Shown here one piece after another: positions 13,529 to 20,031 of a stretch of DNA of 20,031 nucleotides. Origin of the DNA: a virus. Under the pieces are notes generated by a model. It saw only the letters and a list, made by a program, of their open reading frames with translations. It was not told the origin of the DNA and searched no databases. The stretch is taken from positions 1 through 20,031 of the IMG/VR virus record IMGVR_UViG_3300044533_000757. One strand, given 5' to 3'. Numbering within the stretch: the stretch's first letter is position 1; the number at the start of each line of letters is the position of its first letter. Position numbers and translations under genes: made by a program.

Positions 13529-15543
13529 CGTCTTCCCCCATTACCTACAATATCTAACCTAATCGCGCCCAAACTCCAATAGTCATCGTTTGTCGCTTCG
13601 ACCCGCAGTCGAATATCGCGGCCAGATACGCGGGTGTCTGTATAACTGTCTGCCCTGGGCGCGTAAGGACCATAGGTCACTTCTGTCTGGCCGGGGGCAA
13701 AACGCGTTAAGAATTTGATTTGATAATTACTGACGTCGCTGTCTGGATCTGACGACACCATAGCTTGATTAATGTCAACATTGTCTGATCCTTGTCCAGC
13801 GTCCAAGACAGCCGTCTCGGCCCAGACATTGCCAACCCTAGACACGCCGTCTTCTAGCCAACCGTCCTCTTGTTGGAAGACATTGTTGTCTACGCTGGAC
13901 GCCAAGGGGAAACTCGCCGTGACCGCGCCTACCGCAGCGGTTCTCTGTCTTTCGCCTCTAATCCAGAAATTTTCACTGTAGTTCCAGATCACATAATTGT
14001 TGCACTCGCCGTCGGTTGCGTGAATGTCTGGATACTCAAACCAAAATTCGGGGAACGCCCCATTTTCGTGCATATGCGCGCGGTAGTTTCCATAGAGCGG
14101 ATCGTAGTTCTGTTTGATGTGGTTAAACATTGGACAAGGCAACAAACGCACTGCGCCGCCGTCGTAACGCCAGAAACCACTCTCACCAAACCAGATTGTT
14201 TGTGCGCCACCCGCCGCGATTGCATTAGGCGCAGAAAATGTTGTGGAGCCTAGTTTCTCGACACCGTAGAAATAAGGCGCGCCAACATAGCGAACGAGAA
14301 AACATTCATGCTGCGTTAAGACAAGGATACCTTCTTTTACGCGAACGCCAGTAATGATGGGCGATGATGCTTCCAAGTCTATGTAACCAGCTTGTCCAGT
14401 AGTCGTGTTGAAGGTCCAACCGTTGTAGTTTTCCAGATCAGACCACGCGATACGACGCGGATTTCCACCTGCACCCATAAGCATAACCGCGCGTTCCGCA
14501 GTAACGGCCATAGCGTAATTATCTATTGGCGCGTTTGACGGCACATCCATTGCTGGAATAACGCCCGTTGTAGGTGACAAATGAAGCAATCTGCCATCAG
14601 AAGAACAGACACCCAATAAATCCTGTCCAAATGACGAAAAGGTCCAATGGTCCGGTTTACGAAAAATTGGTGGGTTGGAACTGCGGGCGCGACCATAGTT
14701 ATCTTGTCCAACAATAAAGCTACCTGTGTGCGTTCCAGAACCAGCACTAGATGTGTTTACTGGAGGACCATTTTTACCAGAGGCCAACACCGTTGTGCTA
14801 GACACGGTCTGAGACGCGCTAACCGTATATGTCCCCGTGCCGCCTGTTCCAGTGCCAAACGCAGTTATTCGAGTGCCAACGGTTACGCCTGTGCCGCTTA
14901 AGAATTGACCCACAGCTAACGTGCCGCTTGATACCGCCGAAACAGTAAAAGTTGTTCCAGATATTGCGCCGGTCACACTTGCGGGCGCGCATACCCGGAA
15001 TGTGTCTGTGCTGACAGGAATAACATAATACGGCGTGCCTACCACCAAACCTGTTGGCAAAGAGCCTGTCGTCGTGAACTTGACAACGTCATCTGAGGTG
15101 AAGCCGTGGTTCACCCAAGTAATCACCGCGGGCGACGCATTAGTAATTGTTACGGTAGCGGTTGCAACAATCGTTGTGCCAGACGGATCGGGGATCGGAA
15201 TATCGTCCGTTCCCCAATCCAGAGAGCTATACCCGCCGCCAGATACAGCGGCCATGCCAATAAAGTTCGATGGTGTGACATCTGCAAGCGACCCAAACAG
15301 AACTTGCACGCCGCTTTCGTGGCCTATCGCGGTCCATTCACGCGCGTCATTATCGCGCCATTGAAACAAAGCTCTTATCTTATCTGGTAGAGGTTGCGCC
15401 GTGATACGCGTGCAACCCCCGATAGGCATAATGCTACCTGCGAGCCAACGGACGTTAGACGTGTCCCACCAAGTATTAGGCGCGTCGTAGGGCGTCGCTT
15501 GTCTAACGACGCCAGGGGGAAATTTAAACGGAACCCACGTCAT
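13525..15543 (-). CDS. Tail hub/nozzle-like virion protein (672 aa) with inserted beta domains
   Basis: A large structural protein that starts [15 protein letters not shown] and continues [19 protein letters not shown]. Its body has repeated beta-propeller-like segments ([46 protein letters not shown]). The end, [20 protein letters not shown], resembles the C-termini of DNA-stabilisation/tail-hub proteins such as P22 gp10 or of tail-nozzle proteins. I use that as a functional analogy, not proven homology. Residues about 121-275 form a low-complexity T/S/G/V-rich insertion made of two different beta modules. The gene overlaps the oxygenase stop as ATGA and is followed by a GTGA-coupled small gene. 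It probably closes the tail and is a main structural part of the short tail. Confidence 0.7.
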   Translation of the reverse strand: MTWVPFKFPPGVVRQATPYDAPNTWWDTSNVRWLAGSIMPIGGCTRITAQPLPDKIRALFQWRDNDAREWTAIGHESGVQVLFGSLADVTPSNFIGMAAVSGGGYSSLDWGTDDIPIPDPSGTTIVATATVTITNASPAVITWVNHGFTSDDVVKFTTTGSLPTGLVVGTPYYVIPVSTDTFRVCAPASVTGAISGTTFTVSAVSSGTLAVGQFLSGTGVTVGTRITAFGTGTGGTGTYTVSASQTVSSTTVLASGKNGPPVNTSSAGSGTHTGSFIVGQDNYGRARSSNPPIFRKPDHWTFSSFGQDLLGVCSSDGRLLHLSPTTGVIPAMDVPSNAPIDNYAMAVTAERAVMLMGAGGNPRRIAWSDLENYNGWTFNTTTGQAGYIDLEASSPIITGVRVKEGILVLTQHECFLVRYVGAPYFYGVEKLGSTTFSAPNAIAAGGAQTIWFGESGFWRYDGGAVRLLPCPMFNHIKQNYDPLYGNYRAHMHENGAFPEFWFEYPDIHATDGECNNYVIWNYSENFWIRGERQRTAAVGAVTASFPLASSVDNNVFQQEDGWLEDGVSRVGNVWAETAVLDAGQGSDNVDINQAMVSSDPDSDVSNYQIKFLTRFAPGQTEVTYGPYAPRADSYTDTRVSGRDIRLRVEATNDDYWSLGAIRLDIVGNGGRR

Positions 15544-16100
15544 TCTGCGGCCTCTAATTTCTCAATAGGTAGAATGTCGCCGTCAAATGTTGCGACAAAC
15601 ACAAGTCTCATCTGTTGGGGTTTACAAAATCCTTGAGCGTGCCAACCCCCCTCAAAGACAACAAATTTATCCATTTCGGGTTTAACTACCTCGACAACGT
15701 CTGTGCCTGTCTCATCCAGTATGAAAGTCTCGCCAGCATCAAACTGGTTTAGGTAAATGAGAATATGTTTATGCTCAAACGCGGGGTGATCTATGTGGGG
15801 ATCACCATGCTTACTAGGGTCCGCAAAAGTCAGATTAAGCGCCATACGATAAACTTTTTTGATTTCGATATTATTGTCGGCGCATACGCGTCGGAGCATA
15901 CGCATAGCTTGCGGGTAAAAAGGTGAATGCGGAATACCTGCGGTTTGTTCTTCTGATCTCTTCATAAGATCATGCGTCATAACCGGGAAATTTAAAGTAG
16001 CCATACCCGCATACCAAGGGAAATCCCCGCTTCCAACTACGCGTAAGAAAGCAGTTTCATTTTCATTAAAATTGCACGGGCCTTCACGTAGAACCGCCAT
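15540..16100 (-). CDS. 2OG-Fe(II) oxygenase
   Basis: A 186-aa protein with the iron facial triad H102-x-D104 (GDPHIDHP) and H154 ([10 protein letters not shown]), plus R165 (QQMRLVF) placed to bind 2-oxoglutarate. The [14 protein letters not shown] segment before the HxD motif is typical of phage and prolyl-hydroxylase-like members. It should hydroxylate a substrate using 2-oxoglutarate and O2. The substrate is unknown: a virion protein, a host surface molecule or nucleic acid are all possible. It sits inside the tail operon, 1 bp after the glycine-rich adhesin gene (with GGAG as ribosome-binding site) and overlapping the tail-hub gene by 4 bp, so it is made late with structural proteins. Confidence 0.85.
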   Translation of the reverse strand: MAVLREGPCNFNENETAFLRVVGSGDFPWYAGMATLNFPVMTHDLMKRSEEQTAGIPHSPFYPQAMRMLRRVCADNNIEIKKVYRMALNLTFADPSKHGDPHIDHPAFEHKHILIYLNQFDAGETFILDETGTDVVEVVKPEMDKFVVFEGGWHAQGFCKPQQMRLVFVATFDGDILPIEKLEAAE

Positions 16101-16101
16101 C

Positions 16102-16779
16102 TTAGCTCCACTCTAATTTAATATATCCTGACGCCCCGCCGCTTCCGGCTCCTGTCGCGCTGTCACAGTAGTAAGATGTAAATCCTGCAAGACACGCGAC
16201 ATACGGCCAGCTTTCGTAATAGCGTAGGTCGGTGCAAGTGTAAGTCGATCTTGTGTTATATCCCGTAGAGCCTGCGCCCCCGCCACTCCCGACAGTCCCA
16301 TACGGTTGCGTTCCGTAAAGCGCGATTATGCTTGCTTGGTTTTCGTCTGTTATTGTCCACGTTCGCGTTGCTGTGGAACCTACGCCGCCATTAGCCGCGC
16401 CGCCTGCACCTGTAACATAATCACCATACTTACTATCGTAACCTGGTCCGCCATTCCCGCCGCCGTTGCAATTACCGGCTACACCTTGTGTTCCACCATT
16501 CCCGCCTTTGACAGTTACAGTCAAAGTATTGAACGTGGGGAAAGTAATCGCCTGCGAAGTTGTATATGTGACGCCGCCAACAGGCGACGGAACTACGGGC
16601 GATGTATTTCTTGTTCCCGCAAAGCTAGAAAAGGATATAGGTCCAGACGCGACAAAGTTTCCTCGCGCATTGTTCTCTTTATACCAACGAGCGTTGTAAT
16701 ACGCGCCCAAGTTATTCCCGAGGCTAAAAGCAGACTGAATGTCGCTCATACTTATGGGGGTAGACGGAACAGTCGTCAT
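16102..16779 (-). CDS. Glycine-rich tail adhesin-like protein (225 aa)
   Basis: The N-terminal 60 residues (MSDIQSAFSLGNNLGAYYNA, then RWY and ISFSSFAGTRNT) form a module that I associate with phage tail proteins and that probably attaches to the tail. After a short beta region, residues about 93-180 are very glycine-rich (GGNGG, GGGNGGPG, GAGGAANGGVG, GSGGGAGS). Such blocks can form polyglycine-II sandwiches as in T-even gp38 adhesins. The C-terminal part carries cysteines and aromatics (YTC, YVAC, YYC) and ends GYIKLEWS. A role in host recognition is inferred. The ATG overlaps the stop of the 106-aa gene as ATGA. Confidence 0.65.
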   Translation of the reverse strand: MTTVPSTPISMSDIQSAFSLGNNLGAYYNARWYKENNARGNFVASGPISFSSFAGTRNTSPVVPSPVGGVTYTTSQAITFPTFNTLTVTVKGGNGGTQGVAGNCNGGGNGGPGYDSKYGDYVTGAGGAANGGVGSTATRTWTITDENQASIIALYGTQPYGTVGSGGGAGSTGYNTRSTYTCTDLRYYESWPYVACLAGFTSYYCDSATGAGSGGASGYIKLEWS

Positions 16780-17096
16780 TGTTGGTTGCCCTCACGCGAG
16801 ACAAAGTATGTGTGCAGACCTGCAACAATTCCTGAGTAAGGCGTCAATTCTCCATCTGCCAACCAAGCGTTTTGTTCTTCAGAATACCGATATTCGACGT
16901 CTGGTAATTCAAACAATTTTGACGATGGCAGAGGATACACAAAGCGAAAGCATCCCCAGCCGCCAGGAACTTCTATGAACGGATCGGAGACGTGTTCCGT
17001 ATAGTCCACGGTGAAGAATAGACCTCTAGCGAACCAGTATTGTGCTCGCGCGGTAAATTCATCAATCGTGGAGTTATTGACGATTATATAATTCAT
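16776..17096 (-). CDS. Hypothetical small tail-operon protein (106 aa)
   Basis: I do not recognise this protein. It is compact and rich in aromatic residues (AQYWFARGLFFTVDYTEH, GGWGCFRFVYPLP), with a charged middle (DVEYRYSEEQNAWLADGE) and no membrane segment or signal peptide. It is linked by 4-bp ATGA overlaps to both the upstream S74 fibre gene and the downstream glycine-rich adhesin gene. That position suggests a fibre-assembly chaperone or a small fibre-tip protein. Confidence 0.65.
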   Translation of the reverse strand: MNYIIVNNSTIDEFTARAQYWFARGLFFTVDYTEHVSDPFIEVPGGWGCFRFVYPLPSSKLFELPDVEYRYSEEQNAWLADGELTPYSGIVAGLHTYFVSREGNQQ

Positions 17097-17989
17097 CTTG
17101 CAGTCTCTAGCGCAGCGACTTTGTTTGAAAGCTCTTTGACCGCCTCGATAAGAATGCCGACAAGATTGCCGTATGCGACAGAGAGTGTGCCGTCATTCTC
17201 AACAACGACCTCTGGAACAATGTCACGCATTTCCTGGGCTATGACGCCCACGCCAGCTTCACCCGTATCAATGCGGTCGTAATAAACACCCCGCATTTGA
17301 TTTACGAGACCGACAGCGTTTTCGATTGTCTTGACGTTTTGTTTAAGTCTGGCGTCGGAATAAGCCGTCACGTTGCCCGCAGCCGTAAAGTCGCCAGTTG
17401 AGATATTCCAAGACACACGCGCCGTTCCGCCAGAGTTTTTAAAACCTGCGAGCGTAGCGTTACCAAAATAATAGCCTGCGGATGATCCCAGCGTGAGGGT
17501 CATTTCTGTCGTGCTATTTATGATAGACAGATTACCCGTGAGCGTGCCGCCCGTAAGGTTGAGTTTAAGCGCGTCGGCGGTGTCTACATAGGCTTTGGTT
17601 GTTGGGTTAGTCGATGCGCTGGGTGTTTGCACTGTCACCGCGCCAGAAAACGCAGCCGCTCCAGAAACATTGACCGCGCCGAGCGTCGTTGTGCCTGTTA
17701 CAGCTATGGTGCTTGCAAATGTTGCTGCGCCTGTATGCGCCGATGTCCCAGATAGAGTTGTATTACCCGTAACTAGTAAAGTGTTATCAAACGTGACAGC
17801 GCCGTTTACACGTAGCGTCTGTCCAAATACCATTGGGCCAGCAGCGGTCTGCGACGTCGTTAGAGCACGCGACAAAACGTGTGTGTCTAATGTGTCTAAG
17901 TCAGTATTAAGATGCGTTCCCCACGCATTCGTGTCCGCGCCGACTTCGGGTTTAATGAGGTTATATGTCGTCGTGTATGTGTTTGCCAT
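17093..17989 (-). CDS. Tail fibre with C-terminal S74 intramolecular chaperone
   Basis: A 298-aa fibre protein. Residues 1-45 (MANTYTTTYNLIKPEVGADT and following) look like an attachment domain. Residues about 55-125 are T/G/A-rich beta repeats of the 'VTGNTTLSG' type that form trimeric shafts. Residues 128-155 carry the NPTTKAYVD and LTGGTLTGNLS fibre motifs. The last 88 residues are a peptidase S74 chaperone with the catalytic dyad S211 and K216 in SDARLK, then GVIAQEM and VAYGNLVGILIEA. In this family the domain helps trimer folding and cuts itself off at the serine. Cleavage would leave a shaft of about 210 residues, small for a phage fibre. The ATG overlaps the previous stop as TAATG. 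Confidence 0.85.
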   Translation of the reverse strand: MANTYTTTYNLIKPEVGADTNAWGTHLNTDLDTLDTHVLSRALTTSQTAAGPMVFGQTLRVNGAVTFDNTLLVTGNTTLSGTSAHTGAATFASTIAVTGTTTLGAVNVSGAAAFSGAVTVQTPSASTNPTTKAYVDTADALKLNLTGGTLTGNLSIINSTTEMTLTLGSSAGYYFGNATLAGFKNSGGTARVSWNISTGDFTAAGNVTAYSDARLKQNVKTIENAVGLVNQMRGVYYDRIDTGEAGVGVIAQEMRDIVPEVVVENDGTLSVAYGNLVGILIEAVKELSNKVAALETAR

Positions 17990-18498
17990 TATATCACCGT
18001 CGTAAGGTAAGGTGCGGGGTCATTCTTTGGCACCCAGATTGTTGGGTCGTCAGGCTGGTCAGGTTCAAGCCATAGGATGTATGCGTTTTGTGCATAGCTA
18101 TCCGGCGTCTCTGTAGCCGCCATAGCCATTGTGCCAGACATATTGATTGCGAATGCCGCAACGTCTGGAGCTTCAGTTAAATCGAAATAGATATTCTGGT
18201 TATTAAGAGTAAATGCGACAGTATCTGGAGCTTCAACTGCAACTAAATACGCGCCACCTGTAACCTGTGCAGCAATCGCTGCCGTATCTTTTGCATCAGT
18301 CGCAGCTAATGAAACAGTTGCAAAAATACCAACATTGATTGCAGATATATCTTTAGCTTCTGTCGCTGCAATACTAACATTAGTAACACTGGTTAATGAA
18401 ATGCTCGAACTGTCTTGAGCGTCCGTCGCTAATAATATAGCGGCAGTCCCGCCAGCGGCCCCTAATGGGCTAGAGGCTATTGGTGAGAAACCAAGCAT
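17989..18498 (-). CDS. 21-residue-repeat tail-operon protein (169 aa)
   Basis: The protein opens with MLGFSPIASSPLG, a start seen in other phage structural proteins. Six tandem units of about 21 residues follow, each with a signature like AATDAKD or VEAPD. The key aspartates fall at 29, 50, 71, 92, 112 and 133, giving spacings of 21, 21, 21, 20 and 21. The units alternate hydrophobic beta-like stretches and small residues, as in beta-solenoid or fibre-shaft repeats. The C-terminus (LWLEPDQPDDPTIWVPKNDP) is not repetitive and is acidic and tryptophan-containing. It probably forms part of the fibre or its collar. Its stop overlaps the S74 fibre start by 1 bp. Confidence 0.7.
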   Translation of the reverse strand: MLGFSPIASSPLGAAGGTAAILLATDAQDSSSISLTSVTNVSIAATEAKDISAINVGIFATVSLAATDAKDTAAIAAQVTGGAYLVAVEAPDTVAFTLNNQNIYFDLTEAPDVAAFAINMSGTMAMAATETPDSYAQNAYILWLEPDQPDDPTIWVPKNDPAPYLTTVI

Positions 18499-18508
18499 TT
18501 ATTATGCC

Positions 18509-18892
18509 TTAAGCTATAACGCCAATCGTAGAAACATAATCCGGCGCAGGAGCACCAGTTGCAGCATTAACCCATTCGCCAGGCGTTTCTAAATCGCCTT
18601 GCTGATAGACATACTGCGTAATGGCGCTAGAGAAGGTCGGCATATCGTCCGGCGTTCCGTTGAGACGTAAGCGTCCCCAAAATCCAGAACGCGCTACAGG
18701 CGTTGGCGGGTTGTCTGGGTCTACTGGCGTTGGAATTGGCTCGTAGATTGTTCCAACAACATTGACAAACCAACCGCCGCCGCTTTCAAATGTGCCGTTG
18801 ACGATGATGTTATCGTCAGCGTCCACAAAGCCAAGCGTTGTAGCTTCGTCTAAAAGAGTAGCGTAGTCGCTGCTGTTAAATACGATGTCCAT
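18509..18892 (-). CDS. Hypothetical tail-operon protein (127 aa)
   Basis: No family is recognised. The N-terminal half (FNSSDYATLLDEATTLGFVD) precedes a NGTFESGGGWFVNVVG segment. A proline-rich linker (around 52-67, with PTPVDPDNPPTPV) leads to GFWGRLRLNGTPDDMPTF and a C-terminal part. The layout suggests a small two-part virion or chaperone protein. The ATG overlaps the stop of the upstream carbohydrate-binding tail protein as TAATG. A 10-bp gap follows before the 21-residue-repeat gene. Its role among fibre genes is otherwise unknown. Confidence 0.6.
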   Translation of the reverse strand: MDIVFNSSDYATLLDEATTLGFVDADDNIIVNGTFESGGGWFVNVVGTIYEPIPTPVDPDNPPTPVARSGFWGRLRLNGTPDDMPTFSSAITQYVYQQGDLETPGEWVNAATGAPAPDYVSTIGVIA

Positions 18893-20031
18893 TAATATGG
18901 CGCTCCTACTGAGGATTTTTGTTTAAGAATGGCGTCTGGGAGACGGGTGTTGTAGAGGGCAACTGAACCATACCAGCCAACAGCAAACTGGGCGTTACGA
19001 CTACCTATATAAGCAGCCGTGACACTGCTGATACTATTAGCATCGGTAGTCACCGTTCCATTATTACCTACAAGGCTTCGACCAGATGATGATTGAGCAT
19101 AACCAACACGCGCCTTTGCAGTCAGTGTTACGTTGGCTGCAAGATTAGTGGAATTGGCGTATGACATAATTTGAGTTGTGCCATTCGCAAAGAATGGACT
19201 ATCAAAGGCCGTAGCTGCTGTTAGGCCAATAAATCTACCTGAACCCGAACCTGTGGCAGTTGGGTTCGTAAGCGTAAACTCTGTCAGAGCGCTAAAATTA
19301 GACCCCTGCAAAGTCGTCAGCGCACTACCCGTCAACTGCGCGACATCAGCCGCTCTCGTAACGCTTGCGGCTACTGTGGGGATGTAGCTGGCGGCGAAGG
19401 AGCCTGCTTCTAGCTGTGCGCCCCAGATATAAATGCCGGATGAATTATCGCCTGTAAAACTAGCGCTGGTGTTCGGATAAACACGAACATTCATCGTTGT
19501 TTTAGCTGCAATGTTACCGACAAGGGAAACACGCCACCAACCATTTCCGACATTTTGTGTCGTAGCGCTGACCAGCGTTGCGCCTCCACCAGCGGCTGCG
19601 CCTGTAACAGCGCCAGTCAATAGGTTTATGGTAGCTGTGCAATTTTCAAATGTTGATGTTGGCGCGATGAAGTATATTACTGCGGACGTATATTCACCGG
19701 CCTTCATATACACAGACCAAGAATAATTGGTCGAAGCAACTGTAGTGACAGAACGCTCGACATATTTAACCGACGCTGTATTATCTGGGATAATCTTGTC
19801 GGCGGTGAGCGTTCCATCTGGGGCAATAGCAACATTCGCCATACCGGTTGTATATATGTTCAGCTTAGTCCAGTAGGCGTTATCAAATTGGTCGCTATAA
19901 GAAAGCAGATTTGTCCTACTCTCCTCAATCAACAATCCTCTCGGCGTTGCTGGAACAGTAGAAGGGTCGAAGTCGTAGCGGGGGCCATAGACTGCGGCTG
20001 TAGTGGTAGGGATGTAGGCTGATGGGCTTGT
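18892..20031 (-). CDS. Partial tail protein with carbohydrate-binding-like modules
   Basis: The reading frame runs off the right edge, so the N-terminus is missing; about 379 residues are visible. Near the edge the frame encodes a PSAYIPTT segment and YDFDPSTVPATPRG, joined to LLIEESRTNLL, a conserved linker found in many phage tail and receptor-binding proteins. A jelly-roll-like module follows (WSVYMKAGEYTSAVIYF, GWWRVSLVGN, IYIWGAQLEAGSFAASYIPT), then a second concanavalin-like module (SALTEFTL, ARVGYAQSS, WYGSVALYNTRLPDAIL). YIPT-type ends occur twice, suggesting at least two repeated CBM-like modules, one mostly outside the window. It probably binds surface glycans. A TTG at 19935 is not the true start because the conserved linker extends upstream of it. 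Confidence 0.8.
   Translation of the reverse strand, partial: TSPSAYIPTTTAAVYGPRYDFDPSTVPATPRGLLIEESRTNLLSYSDQFDNAYWTKLNIYTTGMANVAIAPDGTLTADKIIPDNTASVKYVERSVTTVASTNYSWSVYMKAGEYTSAVIYFIAPTSTFENCTATINLLTGAVTGAAAGGGATLVSATTQNVGNGWWRVSLVGNIAAKTTMNVRVYPNTSASFTGDNSSGIYIWGAQLEAGSFAASYIPTVAASVTRAADVAQLTGSALTTLQGSNFSALTEFTLTNPTATGSGSGRFIGLTAATAFDSPFFANGTTQIMSYANSTNLAANVTLTAKARVGYAQSSSGRSLVGNNGTVTTDANSISSVTAAYIGSRNAQFAVGWYGSVALYNTRLPDAILKQKSSVGAPY

Noticed and set aside
15035-15364. 109-codon plus-strand frame
   Set aside because: It is antisense to the inserted beta region of the tail hub-like protein, whose low-complexity codons leave the opposite frames open.
17595-18005. 136-codon plus-strand frame rich in V, A and T
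   Set aside because: It is antisense to the repetitive shaft of the S74 fibre gene and arises from its low complexity.

Overview
The window is a stretch of a tailed-phage genome, or an integrated prophage, that infects a Gram-negative host. It is gene-dense and has no host genes. The spanin pair with an outer-membrane lipoprotein requires a host with two membranes. The host is probably an alphaproteobacterium, judging by the style of the small lysis proteins and the moderate GC with frequent GCG/CGC codons; that is weak inference. Separate internal-virion (ejection) proteins and no tape-measure or sheath genes suggest a podovirus. The integrase, and a DNA polymerase with Leu at the Klenow-762 position, suggest a temperate one.

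Layout. (1) 1-3866, plus strand: a replication/nucleotide module with a DUF2800 Cas4-like nuclease, an Enc34-type ssDNA-binding protein (DUF2815), a small DUF6378/MazG-like protein and a family A DNA polymerase. A hairpin terminator follows at 3865-3898. (2) 3909-5311, minus strand: a compact lysis cassette, read right to left as M15 endolysin, 48-aa lipoprotein, holin-like 57-aa protein, i-spanin, embedded o-spanin and a 98-aa membrane/coiled-coil protein, mostly joined by 4-base start/stop overlaps. (3) 5312-5645: the only long non-coding stretch. It holds a sigma70-like promoter, repeated TGCNGCA heptamers, a 21-bp imperfect direct repeat, a 15-bp palindrome and an 18-codon micro-ORF; it is probably a regulatory region. 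(4) 5646-6542, plus strand: a tyrosine integrase. (5) 6535 to beyond 20031, minus strand: one long late operon of stop/start-coupled genes. Read right to left it encodes a partial carbohydrate-binding tail protein, a 127-aa unknown, a 21-residue-repeat protein, a tail fibre with an S74 chaperone, a 106-aa unknown, a glycine-rich adhesin, a 2OG-Fe(II) oxygenase, a large tail hub/nozzle-like protein, an 83-aa protein, a gp13-like 132-aa protein, and five internal/ejection-type proteins including a virion transglycosylase.

How it works together (inference). The plus-strand module copies the genome. The late minus-strand operon builds tail, adhesion and DNA-ejection parts. No terminator is visible between the late operon and the integrase, whose 3' ends overlap by 8 bp. 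Late transcription could therefore run antisense through int into the lysis cassette, silencing integration and feeding lysis. Portal, capsid, terminase, helicase and repressor genes are not in this window.
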